A model generated the notes under the pieces. That model did not search any database, was not told where the DNA came from, and saw nothing but the letters and a program-made list of their open reading frames with translations. From the NCBI GenBank assembly GCA_009840225.1, contig VXOE01000342.1:1-33971 (forward strand): a DNA stretch of 33,971 nt. Reading direction: 5' to 3'. This document shows positions 1-8,345 of the stretch, piece after piece. A program made the translations under genes and the position numbers. Within the stretch, counting starts at the first letter, position 1; every line of letters starts with the position of its first letter. The DNA is from Caldilineaceae bacterium SB0662_bin_25. GTDB lineage: Bacteria > Chloroflexota > Anaerolineae > Caldilineales > Caldilineaceae.

Positions 1-303
1 CCCCCCCCCCCCCCCACGCCCCCCCTACTGCCTCATCGACCGGGTGTCGTTATTCGTAACAGGTGCCTAATCGAAGGTGTCCAGCCAGACCACGTCCCGC
101 CTGTCCCATCAGATCCCCTTACGTGCCGGCCTTGTGCCTGCCCTCGCACCCGCCCCAACTGACGGACGCCACGGCCTGGCGCCTGCACTGCGTCTCGCCC
201 AAAGATGGTATACAACGCCAGCCACCGTTGGCGCCGATTCCCCGCCAGACTATTCCCACCCCAAATCTGGGATGCACCCCTCTGGATGCCGCGCGATGGC
301 CCT
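1..303. other. Window edge with no recognisable gene
   Basis: The window opens with a run of 15 C and a second C-rich run, which looks like a contig edge or a low-quality end. Several short open frames cross this stretch on both strands, but their proteins are rich in Pro, Arg and Ser and none shows a familiar motif or a ribosome binding site. I see no gene, RNA or repeat that I can support here. The promoter and leader of the first operon follow it. Confidence 0.5.
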
Positions 304-331
304 TTGACCTCAACTCACATTATGGTACTAT
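304..331 (+). promoter_or_regulatory. Sigma-70-like promoter for the first ABC operon
   Basis: TTGACC (304-309) and TACTAT (326-331) are separated by 16 nt, in a stretch visibly AT-richer than its surroundings. Transcription would start near 338 and give a leader of about 65 nt before the start codon at 404. This is read from consensus only. Confidence 0.5.
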
Positions 332-403
332 TTTGCTCCAACAGTCTTTTTGCCCCGAAATATACATTCAATCCCGTTCAATCGAACCAAGGAGAAAAAG
401 ACG

Positions 404-1783
404 ATGGAGAAGAACGCATTGGTCAACAAGCGGCTGTCACGTCGCGCATTCCTGCAAACTGCCGCGGCGACCGCCGGCGTCATGGTGACCGCGGCCTGCG
501 CCGCGCCCGCACCCGCCGGTGACACGATGGCCAGCGGCGACGACGGCGGCATGGAGACCGTCGAGCTGCGCCTTGCCTACTGGGGCTTCCAGGTAGAGAA
601 GCAGGGCGTCCTGCAGGAGGCCTTCCAGGAGGCCTACCCCAACATCAAGCTGCAGGAGGACATTACCTCCTGGTCCAACTACTGGCAGAAGATGTTGGCC
701 TCCACAGCCGCCGGTGATTCACCCGACATCATGCACCACTCGCCCTACTATCATGTGCGCTTCGCACACAACGGGGTAACGATCCCTTTGGATCCCTTCG
801 TCGAGCGTGATGGCGTCGACCTCAACGACTTCTACGAGGGTGCAATCACACAGGGACGCTGGCAACCCGGCCAGATCCGGTGCGGCTCCGGCGACCTCCA
901 CGCTTTCCCCACCGTCTGGCATTCCGGCACCATGTGGTTCTGGAACAAGAACTGGTTCGCCGAAAAGGGCATCCCCGACCCGGACGAAAGCTGGACCTGG
1001 GACACGATCGTCGAGGCGGGCAAAGAGTTCACCGTCATCAACGACGACGGCTCAGCCGAATCCTACGGCATGGACACACCCGTAGACGGCAATGCCCGCA
1101 TGAATTTCTGGATCTTCCAGGCCGGCGGCGCCTTCTATGATGAAGATTACAACGGCTGTCTTATCAAAGAGGACGCGCCGATGGAGGCCTTCCAGTGGAT
1201 GGTTGACCTGATCAACGAGCATGAAGTCGCCATGCCGCCCGAGGCCAACCTCCAGTTCAACCCATTTGAAACCGGCCGCGTCGCTTTCGCCGTCATGGGT
1301 GACTGGATGATCCCCTCCTTCTCCGAGATCGAGGACTTCGAATGGGACGTCTTCACGCCTCCCGCGCATCCTGTAACGGGCCAGAACACGATCGATGCCT
1401 ATCAGAACGGTATCTCGATCACCAGCTCAGCCCCGCACCCGGATGAGTCGTGGGAATACATCAAATGGCTGACGATGGGCGATGGCGCCGTCATGTACGC
1501 CGAGACCATCTTCCCCTTCCCCGCCCACATTCCGACCGCGGAAGGCCTGATCTACGTGCAGGATCGCACCGATCCGCCGACACAGCTATGGATTCTCAAC
1601 CAGCTCTTGAAAGACGCCACGCCCGTCTTCAACGGCCCGGCCGAAGGCGAGATCGCCGGTATTGCCAGGGAGGAGCAGGAAGCGGCCATGCTGCAGGTCA
1701 AGACGGTGCAAGAGGCGACCGACGACCTTGAGTCGCGTGTCAACGCCGTCCTCGAACGCTCCCGCGAAGAGCTGCTCGGATAG
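404..1783 (+). CDS. Sugar ABC transporter substrate-binding lipoprotein (family 1, MalE/UgpB-like)
   Basis: The 459-residue protein captures a solute outside the membrane and hands it to the permeases encoded downstream. Its N-terminus carries a Tat-like motif (SRRAFLQ, residues 12-18), a hydrophobic stretch and a lipobox ending in Cys32 (TAAC), so it is probably a Tat-exported lipoprotein. A Gly/Ser/Asp linker precedes the binding fold, which has the Trp/Tyr-rich sequence usual for family 1 sugar-binding proteins. AAGGAG at 389-394, 9 nt before ATG 404, fixes the start; an upstream in-frame start at 350 would bury the export signal. Two permeases and three sugar-oxidoreductase-like genes follow on the same strand, so a carbohydrate or polyol is the likely ligand. 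The exact substrate cannot be read. Confidence 0.9.
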   Translation: MEKNALVNKRLSRRAFLQTAAATAGVMVTAACAAPAPAGDTMASGDDGGMETVELRLAYWGFQVEKQGVLQEAFQEAYPNIKLQEDITSWSNYWQKMLASTAAGDSPDIMHHSPYYHVRFAHNGVTIPLDPFVERDGVDLNDFYEGAITQGRWQPGQIRCGSGDLHAFPTVWHSGTMWFWNKNWFAEKGIPDPDESWTWDTIVEAGKEFTVINDDGSAESYGMDTPVDGNARMNFWIFQAGGAFYDEDYNGCLIKEDAPMEAFQWMVDLINEHEVAMPPEANLQFNPFETGRVAFAVMGDWMIPSFSEIEDFEWDVFTPPAHPVTGQNTIDAYQNGISITSSAPHPDESWEYIKWLTMGDGAVMYAETIFPFPAHIPTAEGLIYVQDRTDPPTQLWILNQLLKDATPVFNGPAEGEIAGIAREEQEAAMLQVKTVQEATDDLESRVNAVLERSREELLG

Positions 1784-1813
1784 CGAACAGCGAGGAGTGA
1801 GTGGAGTGAAGAA

Positions 1814-1857
1814 AGGAGAGAGAAAAGAGAGGGGCTGACTCCTCTTTTCTCTCTCCT
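1814..1857 (+). terminator. Perfect 16-bp stem-loop between binding protein and permease
   Basis: Bases 1814-1829 and 1842-1857 form a perfect 16-bp inverted repeat with a 12-nt loop. The arms are pure GA and CT tracts. There is no T-run after the stem. In ABC operons a hairpin at this place commonly damps permease expression relative to the binding protein, by partial termination or by protecting the upstream mRNA. That role is inferred here. Confidence 0.6.
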
Positions 1858-1877
1858 CGCAGTCTGGAGAGAGTCGT

Positions 1878-2807
1878 ATGAGCGCCGCAACAACACCTGC
1901 GCGCGGTGGTTTGCGCGGATTCCTGGGGAGCAACCGGGGCCGGGAGGCGATCGAAGCCTATATTCTCATTCTACCCACCATCCTGGGGCTGATCGTCTTT
2001 ACCGCCAGCCCCGTGCTGGCCTCGCTCTATTACAGCTTTACCCGCTGGAACCTGCTGAGCACGCCCAAGTGGCAGGCCTTCGACAACTATATCGAACTCC
2101 TGACCGAAGATCCGCTCTTCTGGATCACGATCAAGAATACGGGCTACTACGTATTGGGGACCGTCCCCACAGGAACCGTTCTCGCCCTCCTGCTGGCGAT
2201 CGCGCTCAACCAGAAGATCCGGTTCGTGGCCGTATTTCGCACGATCTACTTCCTGCCCGTCGTCTCCTCGGTGGTCGCCATTTCGGTGCTCTGGCTCTGG
2301 CTCTACCAGTCAGACTTCGGCCTTGTCAATGAACTGCTGCGCTTACTGGGTTTCCGCGGCATCCGCTGGCTGAGCAGCGTCACCTGGGCGATGCCGGCTA
2401 TCATCATCATGAGCATCTGGCACGGCTTGGGTTACAACATCGTCATCTTCATCGCCGGCCTGCAGGGCATTCCCCAGGACTACTACGAAGCCGCCACCGT
2501 CGACGGCGCCAACGCCTGGCATAAATTTCTAAACATCACCATCCCGCTGCTCTCGCCCGTCACCTTTTTCGTCCTCACGCTGTCCGTGATCAACTCCTTC
2601 CAGGTATTTGCCCAGGCCTATGTGATGACCAGGGGCGGGCCGGTCAACGCCACCAAGACGATCGTCTACTATCTTTTCCAACAGGGGTTTGAGAACTTTC
2701 ACATGGGGTACGCCTCCGCGCTGGCCTACGTACTCTTCGTTATCATCGTCAGCCTGACGCTGTTCCAGTTCTGGTTCCAGAGACGCTGGGTCCATTACGA
2801 ACTCTGA
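1878..2807 (+). CDS. Sugar ABC transporter permease, MalF/UgpA type
   Basis: This 309-residue inner-membrane protein is one half of the translocation channel for the solute bound by the upstream lipoprotein. Six hydrophobic segments are visible, the first near residues 25-50 (LILPTILGLIVF). The cytoplasmic EAA loop that docks the ATPase reads YYEAATVDGA, followed by IPLLSP, in the last third. A GGAGAGAG tract about 5 nt before ATG 1878 can serve as ribosome binding site. The downstream partner permease starts 12 nt after the stop, so the two are surely co-translated. No ATPase gene lies in the window; family 1 importers often share a chromosomally distant MsmX/UgpC-type ATPase. Confidence 0.93.
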   Translation: MSAATTPARGGLRGFLGSNRGREAIEAYILILPTILGLIVFTASPVLASLYYSFTRWNLLSTPKWQAFDNYIELLTEDPLFWITIKNTGYYVLGTVPTGTVLALLLAIALNQKIRFVAVFRTIYFLPVVSSVVAISVLWLWLYQSDFGLVNELLRLLGFRGIRWLSSVTWAMPAIIIMSIWHGLGYNIVIFIAGLQGIPQDYYEAATVDGANAWHKFLNITIPLLSPVTFFVLTLSVINSFQVFAQAYVMTRGGPVNATKTIVYYLFQQGFENFHMGYASALAYVLFVIIVSLTLFQFWFQRRWVHYEL

Positions 2808-2819
2808 GGTAGAACCACC

Positions 2820-3740
2820 ATGAGCGCACAAGACGCAACCCCCATCGGTGAGGCCCGCACCACGGCGATACCCGGCGCCTCTGCTGCCGCATCCGAAGGC
2901 CTGACCTCCTACAGAGTCCTTCACATCACGTGGCGCGTGCTGCTCTATGCCGTTCTCACCCTCGTAGGCGCCACGATGCTTCTTCCCCTGCTGTGGATGA
3001 TCTCCACCTCGCTCAAGGAGCCGGGCGAAGTACTGCTGCTGCCGCCGAAGTGGATCTCGATTCCGCCGCAGTGGGGAAACTACCCCAGGCTTTTCGACGT
3101 GCTGCCCTTCGATCTCTTCTTGATCAACAGCATCAAGATCGCGGTGTTTGCCACGGTCGGCGCCCTCTTGAGCTGCTCGATGGCCGCCTTCGCCTTCGCG
3201 CGCATGCGCTTCCCGGGCAAAAACGTTATCTTCGCCATCATCCTCGCCACGATCATGATCCCCTTCCACGTCACCCTCATTCCCCTCTTCAAGCTCTATC
3301 GCGACATCGGCTGGCTCAGCACACACCTGCCGCTCACCGTGCCCTTCTTCTTCGGCACCGCCTTTGGCATCTTCCTCATGCGCCAGTTCTATCTCACCAT
3401 CCCCCAGGAGATGGTGGAGGCGGCGCGCATCGACGGCTGCAGTTTTATTCAGATCTACTACCGTATTTTCCTGCCCCTCTCCAAACCGGGCCTGGCCACG
3501 TTGGGCATCTTCACCTTCCTCGGCTCCTGGAATAACCTTATGGGCCCGCTGATCTTCCTCACCAAGGTCGAGACCATGACCATCACCCTCGGGCTGACCC
3601 TGTTGACCAACCAGTCGGGTGGGCGCTGGGAGTTGATCCAGGCCGGCGCCGTCATCAGCATCCTGCCGATCATCGTCATGTTCTTCATCGGCCAGGAGCA
3701 CTTCATCCAGGGCATCGCCCGCACCGGAATCAAGGGGTAG
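2820..3740 (+). CDS. Sugar ABC transporter permease, MalG/UgpE type
   Basis: The second channel half of the first importer is 306 residues long. A hydrophilic Ala/Thr-rich N-terminus of about 35 residues precedes the first membrane segment (LLYAVLTLVGATMLLPLLWM), and the usual MISTSLKEPGE signature follows. The EAA loop reads MVEAARIDGCS followed by LPLSKPGLA, and the C-terminus (FIQGIARTGIKG) is typical of MalG-like proteins. GAGGT, overlapping the end of the previous gene, serves as ribosome binding site for ATG 2820. The first oxidoreductase gene begins 51 nt downstream, probably in the same transcript. Confidence 0.93.
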   Translation: MSAQDATPIGEARTTAIPGASAAASEGLTSYRVLHITWRVLLYAVLTLVGATMLLPLLWMISTSLKEPGEVLLLPPKWISIPPQWGNYPRLFDVLPFDLFLINSIKIAVFATVGALLSCSMAAFAFARMRFPGKNVIFAIILATIMIPFHVTLIPLFKLYRDIGWLSTHLPLTVPFFFGTAFGIFLMRQFYLTIPQEMVEAARIDGCSFIQIYYRIFLPLSKPGLATLGIFTFLGSWNNLMGPLIFLTKVETMTITLGLTLLTNQSGGRWELIQAGAVISILPIIVMFFIGQEHFIQGIARTGIKG

Positions 3741-3791
3741 GCCGGTGGCGTACGGCCGCTTTCTGACGACCGACCCTCGGCGGCTGCAGAC

Positions 3792-4796
3792 ATGATCCGC
3801 ATCGGCCTTATCGGCTGCGGCGGCATGGGCCAGTCCCACCGCGCCGCCTTCCAGAAATTGCAGGGCCGCGCTCTCTTCACCGCCGCGGTTGACCCGGACC
3901 TGCCGCGCGCGCAGGCAACCGCCGAACTGATGGGCTGCGGCACCTCCGCCGCCGACTACCGCCAGGTCCTCGACCACATCGACGCCGCCATCCTCGCCGT
4001 GCCCCACCACCTCCACCATCCCATCGGCATCGACCTGCTGCGCCGCGGCAAACATCTGCTGATGGAGAAGCCGCTGGCCAACTCCGAAGCCGAATGCCTG
4101 GACCTGATCGAGACCGCCGAGCGCGCCAACCGCACCCTGATGGTCGCCTACTGCATGCGCTTTCATCCGATCGTCGTCGAGATGGAGCGCCTGCTCAAGG
4201 CTAAGACCTACGGCGACCTCTTCCAACTGTCCATCTGGACCGAACAGCACACGCAGGGCGAGCCGGGCAGCTGGATGCACCGCAAAGAGACGCTCGGCGG
4301 CGGCCAGCTCTTCAGCCACGGCTGCCACTACATCGACATCCTGCTCGCCTGGATGGGGCAGCCCGTCTCTGGCACTCATATCAGCACCAACTTCGGCACG
4401 CCCTGGATGGAGGGCGAGGGCACATCCAACGTCTCCCTCAAATTCGCCAGCGGCGCGCTCGGCTACCATTTCGGCACATGGGGCGCCAAGGGCACGCGGC
4501 TCAAGTATTCATTTCACGCTCACTGCACCGAAGGCATGTTGGAAGGGCAGATCAGCCAGGGGAAGCTGTTCCTTCATCAGGGCGCGCTTGAAGCGGAGAA
4601 AGGCAGCGAGCAACTGTTGTTCCAGGCGGCCGTGGGCAAGCACCTTGAGAACGAGCTGATCCACTTCGTCGACTGCCTGCAGCACGACCGCCGCCCGCTC
4701 ACCGACGGCCGCCGCAGCCTGCAAAGCCTGCGCGTCATCTGGAAGCTCTACGAAGCCGAAGCGCAGGGCGTGGTGGCTGACTTGAGTGGCATCTGA
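3792..4796 (+). CDS. Gfo/Idh/MocA family oxidoreductase (first of three)
   Basis: This 334-residue protein should be an NAD(P)-dependent sugar or polyol dehydrogenase of the glucose-fructose oxidoreductase family, acting in the cytoplasm on the imported solute. The Rossmann nucleotide site GCGGMG lies at residues 8-13. The catalytic EKP motif is intact (92-94, Lys93), and GGGQLFSHGCHYID (169-182) matches the conserved substrate-site segment. In that segment the usual Asp of GGxxxDxGxH is replaced by Ser175, a variant that may tune specificity. The ribosome binding site is weak, so translation may rely on readthrough from the permease gene 51 nt upstream. Of the three neighbouring family members this one keeps the most canonical dehydrogenase motifs. 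Confidence 0.9.
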   Translation: MIRIGLIGCGGMGQSHRAAFQKLQGRALFTAAVDPDLPRAQATAELMGCGTSAADYRQVLDHIDAAILAVPHHLHHPIGIDLLRRGKHLLMEKPLANSEAECLDLIETAERANRTLMVAYCMRFHPIVVEMERLLKAKTYGDLFQLSIWTEQHTQGEPGSWMHRKETLGGGQLFSHGCHYIDILLAWMGQPVSGTHISTNFGTPWMEGEGTSNVSLKFASGALGYHFGTWGAKGTRLKYSFHAHCTEGMLEGQISQGKLFLHQGALEAEKGSEQLLFQAAVGKHLENELIHFVDCLQHDRRPLTDGRRSLQSLRVIWKLYEAEAQGVVADLSGI

Positions 4797-4849
4797 ACTG
4801 CTGTGAATCGTATCTGCTACTCACCACAAATCATTGGTCACGAACGCTT

Positions 4850-5950
4850 ATGACAAAGTCAACATATCGTTTCGCCGTTATCGGCCTCGGCCGCCGCGGA
4901 CGTTACCACATGGAGAGCCTCGAAGCGATGGAGGAAGCGAAGGTCCGCTGCGTCGCCGTGGCCGACCCGCGCGATCCCACCGCCGAAGAAGAGGAGCGCT
5001 TTGGTCCCTCCTTCTACCAGGACTACCGCCCAATGCTGGCAAGTACGCCCGACCTCGACTTCGTACTCGTCGGCAGCTACGCCGTCGACCACGTTGAACA
5101 TGCGCTGGCCGCGCTGCAACGCGGCATTCCCGTCTTCCTCGAGAAGGCTGTGGCCTTCACCTGGGAGCAAACCGTAGAGCTGTATCAAGAGGTGGTCCGC
5201 AATCAATACCCCCTCTTCATCGGCTTCAACCTGCGCCGCTTTCCCGCCACGCTCGCCATGAAGCGCATCATCGACGAGGGCAGCCTCGGCCGCATCCAGA
5301 GCGTGCTCGGGCACGTCAACACCGGCAACCGCTGGTCGCAGGGCGTCTGGTCGCATTTCAGAACGCCGCCCTCCTCCACCCTGGTCGAAGGCAAGCTCAC
5401 CCACGACACCGACACCATCCAGCACTGCCTCGGCGTAGAGGTCGTAGACTGCACCGCCACCATCACGCGCAACATCTGGACCGAAGGCGACGATAGGCCC
5501 ATGACCGCAGGCGATTCCTGCTCCATATCCGGCCTGCTCTCCAACGGCATCCTCTACACCCTCCATCTCACCACCGCCGGGCCCGATTATGAGCGGCGCT
5601 ACATTGTCAACGGTACGGAAGGCCAGCTGGAAGTCGTGATGCACAGCAGGCGCGCAGGCCAGACGCCCGCGGCGGTGACGCTCTGGCGCAACGATGAGGA
5701 GCCGCAAGCCGTCGAACTGCCGCCCGCCGTCGGCGGACACGGCGGCGCCGACTTCCGCATCCACCGCGACTTCGTCGCCTGGCTCCGGTCCAACCCAGCC
5801 GGCCCCTACGACCCGCGCTCCATCCTGACCGGCATGATCATCCCCTTCGCCGCGCAGGAATCCATGGCGACCGGCCGCCGCATCGACTGCGCCGCACGCC
5901 TGCGTCAGGTCACTGCCGGCGTGAGTCAGGAAGAAGCCAGAGAGAAGTGA
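4850..5950 (+). CDS. Gfo/Idh/MocA family oxidoreductase (second of three)
   Basis: This 366-residue protein is a second Rossmann-fold sugar oxidoreductase of the same broad family, but it is not a close copy of its neighbour. The nucleotide site reads GLGRRG (12-17). The catalytic lysine motif is EKA instead of EKP (98-100), so Lys99 is kept and Pro is lost. The segment GKLTHDTDTIQ (181-191) supplies the His and Asp residues normally found at the substrate site. The C-terminal domain has the beta-sheet region usual for the family. No clear Shine-Dalgarno sequence precedes ATG 4850, so the start is less certain than the end. It lies between two relatives in one orientation, which suggests consecutive steps on one sugar. 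Confidence 0.88.
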   Translation: MTKSTYRFAVIGLGRRGRYHMESLEAMEEAKVRCVAVADPRDPTAEEEERFGPSFYQDYRPMLASTPDLDFVLVGSYAVDHVEHALAALQRGIPVFLEKAVAFTWEQTVELYQEVVRNQYPLFIGFNLRRFPATLAMKRIIDEGSLGRIQSVLGHVNTGNRWSQGVWSHFRTPPSSTLVEGKLTHDTDTIQHCLGVEVVDCTATITRNIWTEGDDRPMTAGDSCSISGLLSNGILYTLHLTTAGPDYERRYIVNGTEGQLEVVMHSRRAGQTPAAVTLWRNDEEPQAVELPPAVGGHGGADFRIHRDFVAWLRSNPAGPYDPRSILTGMIIPFAAQESMATGRRIDCAARLRQVTAGVSQEEAREK

Positions 5951-6004
5951 CAAGCGGGCAAGCGGTTCTCTCTCCGCACTCCTCTTCACTCTCTCCTCTC
6001 CTTT
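5949..6004 (+). repeat. CT-rich intergenic spacer, related to the spacers at 1793 and 9797
   Basis: The gap between the second and third oxidoreductase genes ends in a pyrimidine-rich tract built from CTCTCTCC, CACTCCTCTTCACT and CTCTCCTCTCC. The same words, or their complement, appear at 1793-1872 and 9797-9836. No hairpin as good as the one at 1814-1857 is formed. Confidence 0.45.
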
Positions 6005-6019
6005 GAAAGGAATTTCCTT

Positions 6020-7090
6020 ATGCGCAGTTATCGCGTAGGCGTTGTCGGGCTGTACCGCGGTCTCGGCCCCGCCCGCGTCTTCGACCTCATGCCCGACTGC
6101 GACGTGGTCGCCGGCTGCGATATCGACGCCGGCGCCCTGGAACGGTTCGGCGCGCGCTTTCCCCAGGCCCGCCAGTACAGCGCCTACGAAGACATGCTGG
6201 CGCACGGGCTAGACATCGTCTTCGTGGCCTCGCCGGTCCCCCTGCACTGCCAGCACACCGTGGCCGCGCTCGAGGCCGGCTGCCACGTCCTGCAGGAGGT
6301 CACGTTGGCCAGCAATATCGACGAATGCCGCCGGATCCTCGCCGCGGTGCAGGCGCACCCGCGCCAGAAGTTCATGCTGGCCGAGAACTGCTGCTACTGG
6401 GCCCATATTCTGAGCTGGCGGGAGATGTGGGGCCGGGGCCTGCTGGGCGACTTCATGTACGCCGAAGCCGAGTACATCCACGACACGCGCCATCTACTGC
6501 GCCAGACCGACGGCTCACCCACTTGGCGCGCCTCAATGCCGCCCATCCACTACTGCACGCACAGCCTCGGCCCGCTGCTCAAAGTGACGGGCGAGCGCTG
6601 CGTCGCCGCCAGCGGCATGAGCGTCACCACCGGGACCGGGGACCTTCCCGTTCGCGTCAAATCCGGCACCGAAGTGGCCATTCTGCAGACGGCTAGCGGC
6701 GGCGTGATCAAGATCCTGGTCGCCTTCGGCATCACCCGCGAGCCGATGTTCCACTACTACTCGATCTACGGCACCGACGGCGTCCTCGAGACCTCACGCC
6801 CGCCGACCAGCCCGCTGCAGACCAACGCATGGCTGGATTCGGTGCCGCATCTGAACAACATGATCGAAATGCCGATCACCGAAAACGTGACCGACGCACC
6901 GCCCGACGCGACACAAGGCGGCCACGGCACCGCCGAATATATGATGATCCAAGACTTCGTCGCCTGCATCCGCGACGATACCCCGCCCCCGCTCGACATC
7001 CACGCCGCGCTCCGAATGGCGCTCCCCGGCATGTGCGCACATGAAAGTGCCCTGAAAGGGAGCCAGATGGTGGAGATTCCTGATTGGTAG
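6020..7090 (+). CDS. Gfo/Idh/MocA-fold protein resembling GH109 NAD-dependent glycosidases
   Basis: This 356-residue protein has the two-domain Gfo/Idh/MocA architecture but not the usual dehydrogenase signature. The nucleotide loop reads GLYRGLG (10-16), and QEV (92-94) stands where EKP is expected, so the catalytic lysine is absent. The following motifs, AENCCYW (121-127), EYIHD (151-155) and HYCTHSLGP (177-185), resemble the GH109 pattern as I recall it (EVPAA, LENCCYD, YIHN, THGMGP). GH109 enzymes use bound NAD to oxidise the sugar briefly and cleave a glycosidic bond by elimination. Substrate and catalysis are inferred. AAAGGA about 8 nt before ATG 6020 fixes the start. It closes the transporter-oxidoreductase block. 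Confidence 0.8.
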   Translation: MRSYRVGVVGLYRGLGPARVFDLMPDCDVVAGCDIDAGALERFGARFPQARQYSAYEDMLAHGLDIVFVASPVPLHCQHTVAALEAGCHVLQEVTLASNIDECRRILAAVQAHPRQKFMLAENCCYWAHILSWREMWGRGLLGDFMYAEAEYIHDTRHLLRQTDGSPTWRASMPPIHYCTHSLGPLLKVTGERCVAASGMSVTTGTGDLPVRVKSGTEVAILQTASGGVIKILVAFGITREPMFHYYSIYGTDGVLETSRPPTSPLQTNAWLDSVPHLNNMIEMPITENVTDAPPDATQGGHGTAEYMMIQDFVACIRDDTPPPLDIHAALRMALPGMCAHESALKGSQMVEIPDW

Positions 7091-7154
7091 ACATGGTAGA
7101 ATAGCAGAGGCAAACTTTGGGCATTTGTCAGGAGGCGGTTACGGAGGTGACGAC

Positions 7155-8345
7155 ATGAGCGACCCGATCCCCGTTAATCCCGATGTGTTACGCTGGGCGC
7201 GTGACAGCATGCGACTTTCGCTGGAAGAGGTGGCGGGGCGCATGAACAAAAGAGTGTCGGATATCGAGGCCTGGGAGCGCGGCGACGAGTCTCCGACCTA
7301 TATCCAGTTGGAAAGACTCGCTTACGATATCTATAAGCGTCCGGTCGCTCTATTCTTCTTTCCCGATGTCCCGGATGAAGATGCCGTTGAGCAATCGTTT
7401 CGTACTCTGCCGGAGCAGGAACTGCAGCGTATGCCCCCGCGTATCTATTTCTTGCTGCGCAGGGCCAGAGTGTTTCAACTGAACCTTGCCGAACTGTATG
7501 AAGGAGTGAATCCGGCAGACCGCCAGATACTGCGTGACTTGAACTTCGCGCCCTCTGTCGAAGTAAGCGAAATGGCGGACCAGGTCCGGGCCTATCTGGG
7601 CATCGATCTGGCAGAACAACAGAGTTGGGGCAGTGAAGATGATGCGCTCAAGCGTTGGCGAAAGGTTCTAGAAGAACACGGTGTCTTCGTATTCAAGGAC
7701 AGTTTCAATCCACCAGGAAAGAAGAAGGTGGACAGCCTGGAAAGCACTTTTTCCGGCTTCTGCCTGTACGACAGGGAATTTCCCGTCATCTACGTCAACA
7801 ACAACAAGGCAAAAAACCGTCAGATCTTCACCCTGTTCCATGAGTTGGCACATCTGTTGATGCATACCGGCGGGGTGGATACGCGGCATGATGACTATAT
7901 CGAATATCTCAACGGCAACAACAGACGCATAGAAATACTCTGCAATCAATTTGCTGCCGAGTTTCTGGTGCCATCCGGGGATTTTCAAGCGCGGCTTGTG
8001 GGTAAGCCCATTTATGATGGCGCGATTGGGGACTGGGCTGAATTGTATGGTGTGAGCCGTGAGACCATTCTGCGGCGGCTGCTGGACTGGGGCCGGGTTA
8101 GCCAGCAGGAGTACGAAGAGAAGACGCGGCAGTGGCGGAGTCTGCGAATGGAAAGCAGCGGCGCTGGTGGAGATTACTATCTGACCCGGGGCGCTTATCT
8201 AGGCGAAAAGTATATCGAAACCGTCTTCAGCAGTTACCACAAGGGGCGAATATCGATAGAACAGGCCGCTGACTATCTGGATGTGAAGCCAAGGAACGTC
8301 TCTGGAATGGAAGAGTGGCTGTTCAAGCAGGGGACGGCCGCGTGA
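7155..8345 (+). CDS. XRE-family regulator with ImmA/IrrE metallopeptidase domain
   Basis: This 396-residue protein joins an N-terminal helix-turn-helix (about residues 8-62, with the RLSLEEVAGRM and IEAWERG signatures) to a COG2856-type zinc peptidase domain. The peptidase motif HELAH is at 229-233, and EILCNQFAAEF (260-270) offers the third metal ligand. Such proteins often act as the antitoxin or regulator of a neighbouring toxin gene; ImmA itself cleaves a repressor. GGAGGTGA at 7143-7150 places the start at ATG 7155 rather than at the in-frame TTG at 7125. The stop overlaps the next gene by GTGA, so the two are translationally coupled. Its GC content is lower than that of the sugar operon upstream, which suggests a separate origin. 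Confidence 0.9.
   Translation: MSDPIPVNPDVLRWARDSMRLSLEEVAGRMNKRVSDIEAWERGDESPTYIQLERLAYDIYKRPVALFFFPDVPDEDAVEQSFRTLPEQELQRMPPRIYFLLRRARVFQLNLAELYEGVNPADRQILRDLNFAPSVEVSEMADQVRAYLGIDLAEQQSWGSEDDALKRWRKVLEEHGVFVFKDSFNPPGKKKVDSLESTFSGFCLYDREFPVIYVNNNKAKNRQIFTLFHELAHLLMHTGGVDTRHDDYIEYLNGNNRRIEILCNQFAAEFLVPSGDFQARLVGKPIYDGAIGDWAELYGVSRETILRRLLDWGRVSQQEYEEKTRQWRSLRMESSGAGGDYYLTRGAYLGEKYIETVFSSYHKGRISIEQAADYLDVKPRNVSGMEEWLFKQGTAA

Noticed and set aside
63-488. Plus-strand open frames of up to 141 codons near the left edge
   Set aside because: Their composition is Pro/Arg/Ser-rich, they overlap the promoter and start of the binding-protein gene, and no motif was seen.
2529-4469. Minus-strand open frame of 646 codons opposite the permease and first oxidoreductase genes
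   Set aside because: It is antisense to three well-supported genes, and its protein is a low-complexity mix of Gly, Glu, Ala and Asp without motifs. It is a by-product of high GC content and codon bias.
4859-6205. Minus-strand open frame of 448 codons opposite the second oxidoreductase gene
   Set aside because: It is antisense to a gene with clear family motifs, and its protein has no recognisable feature.
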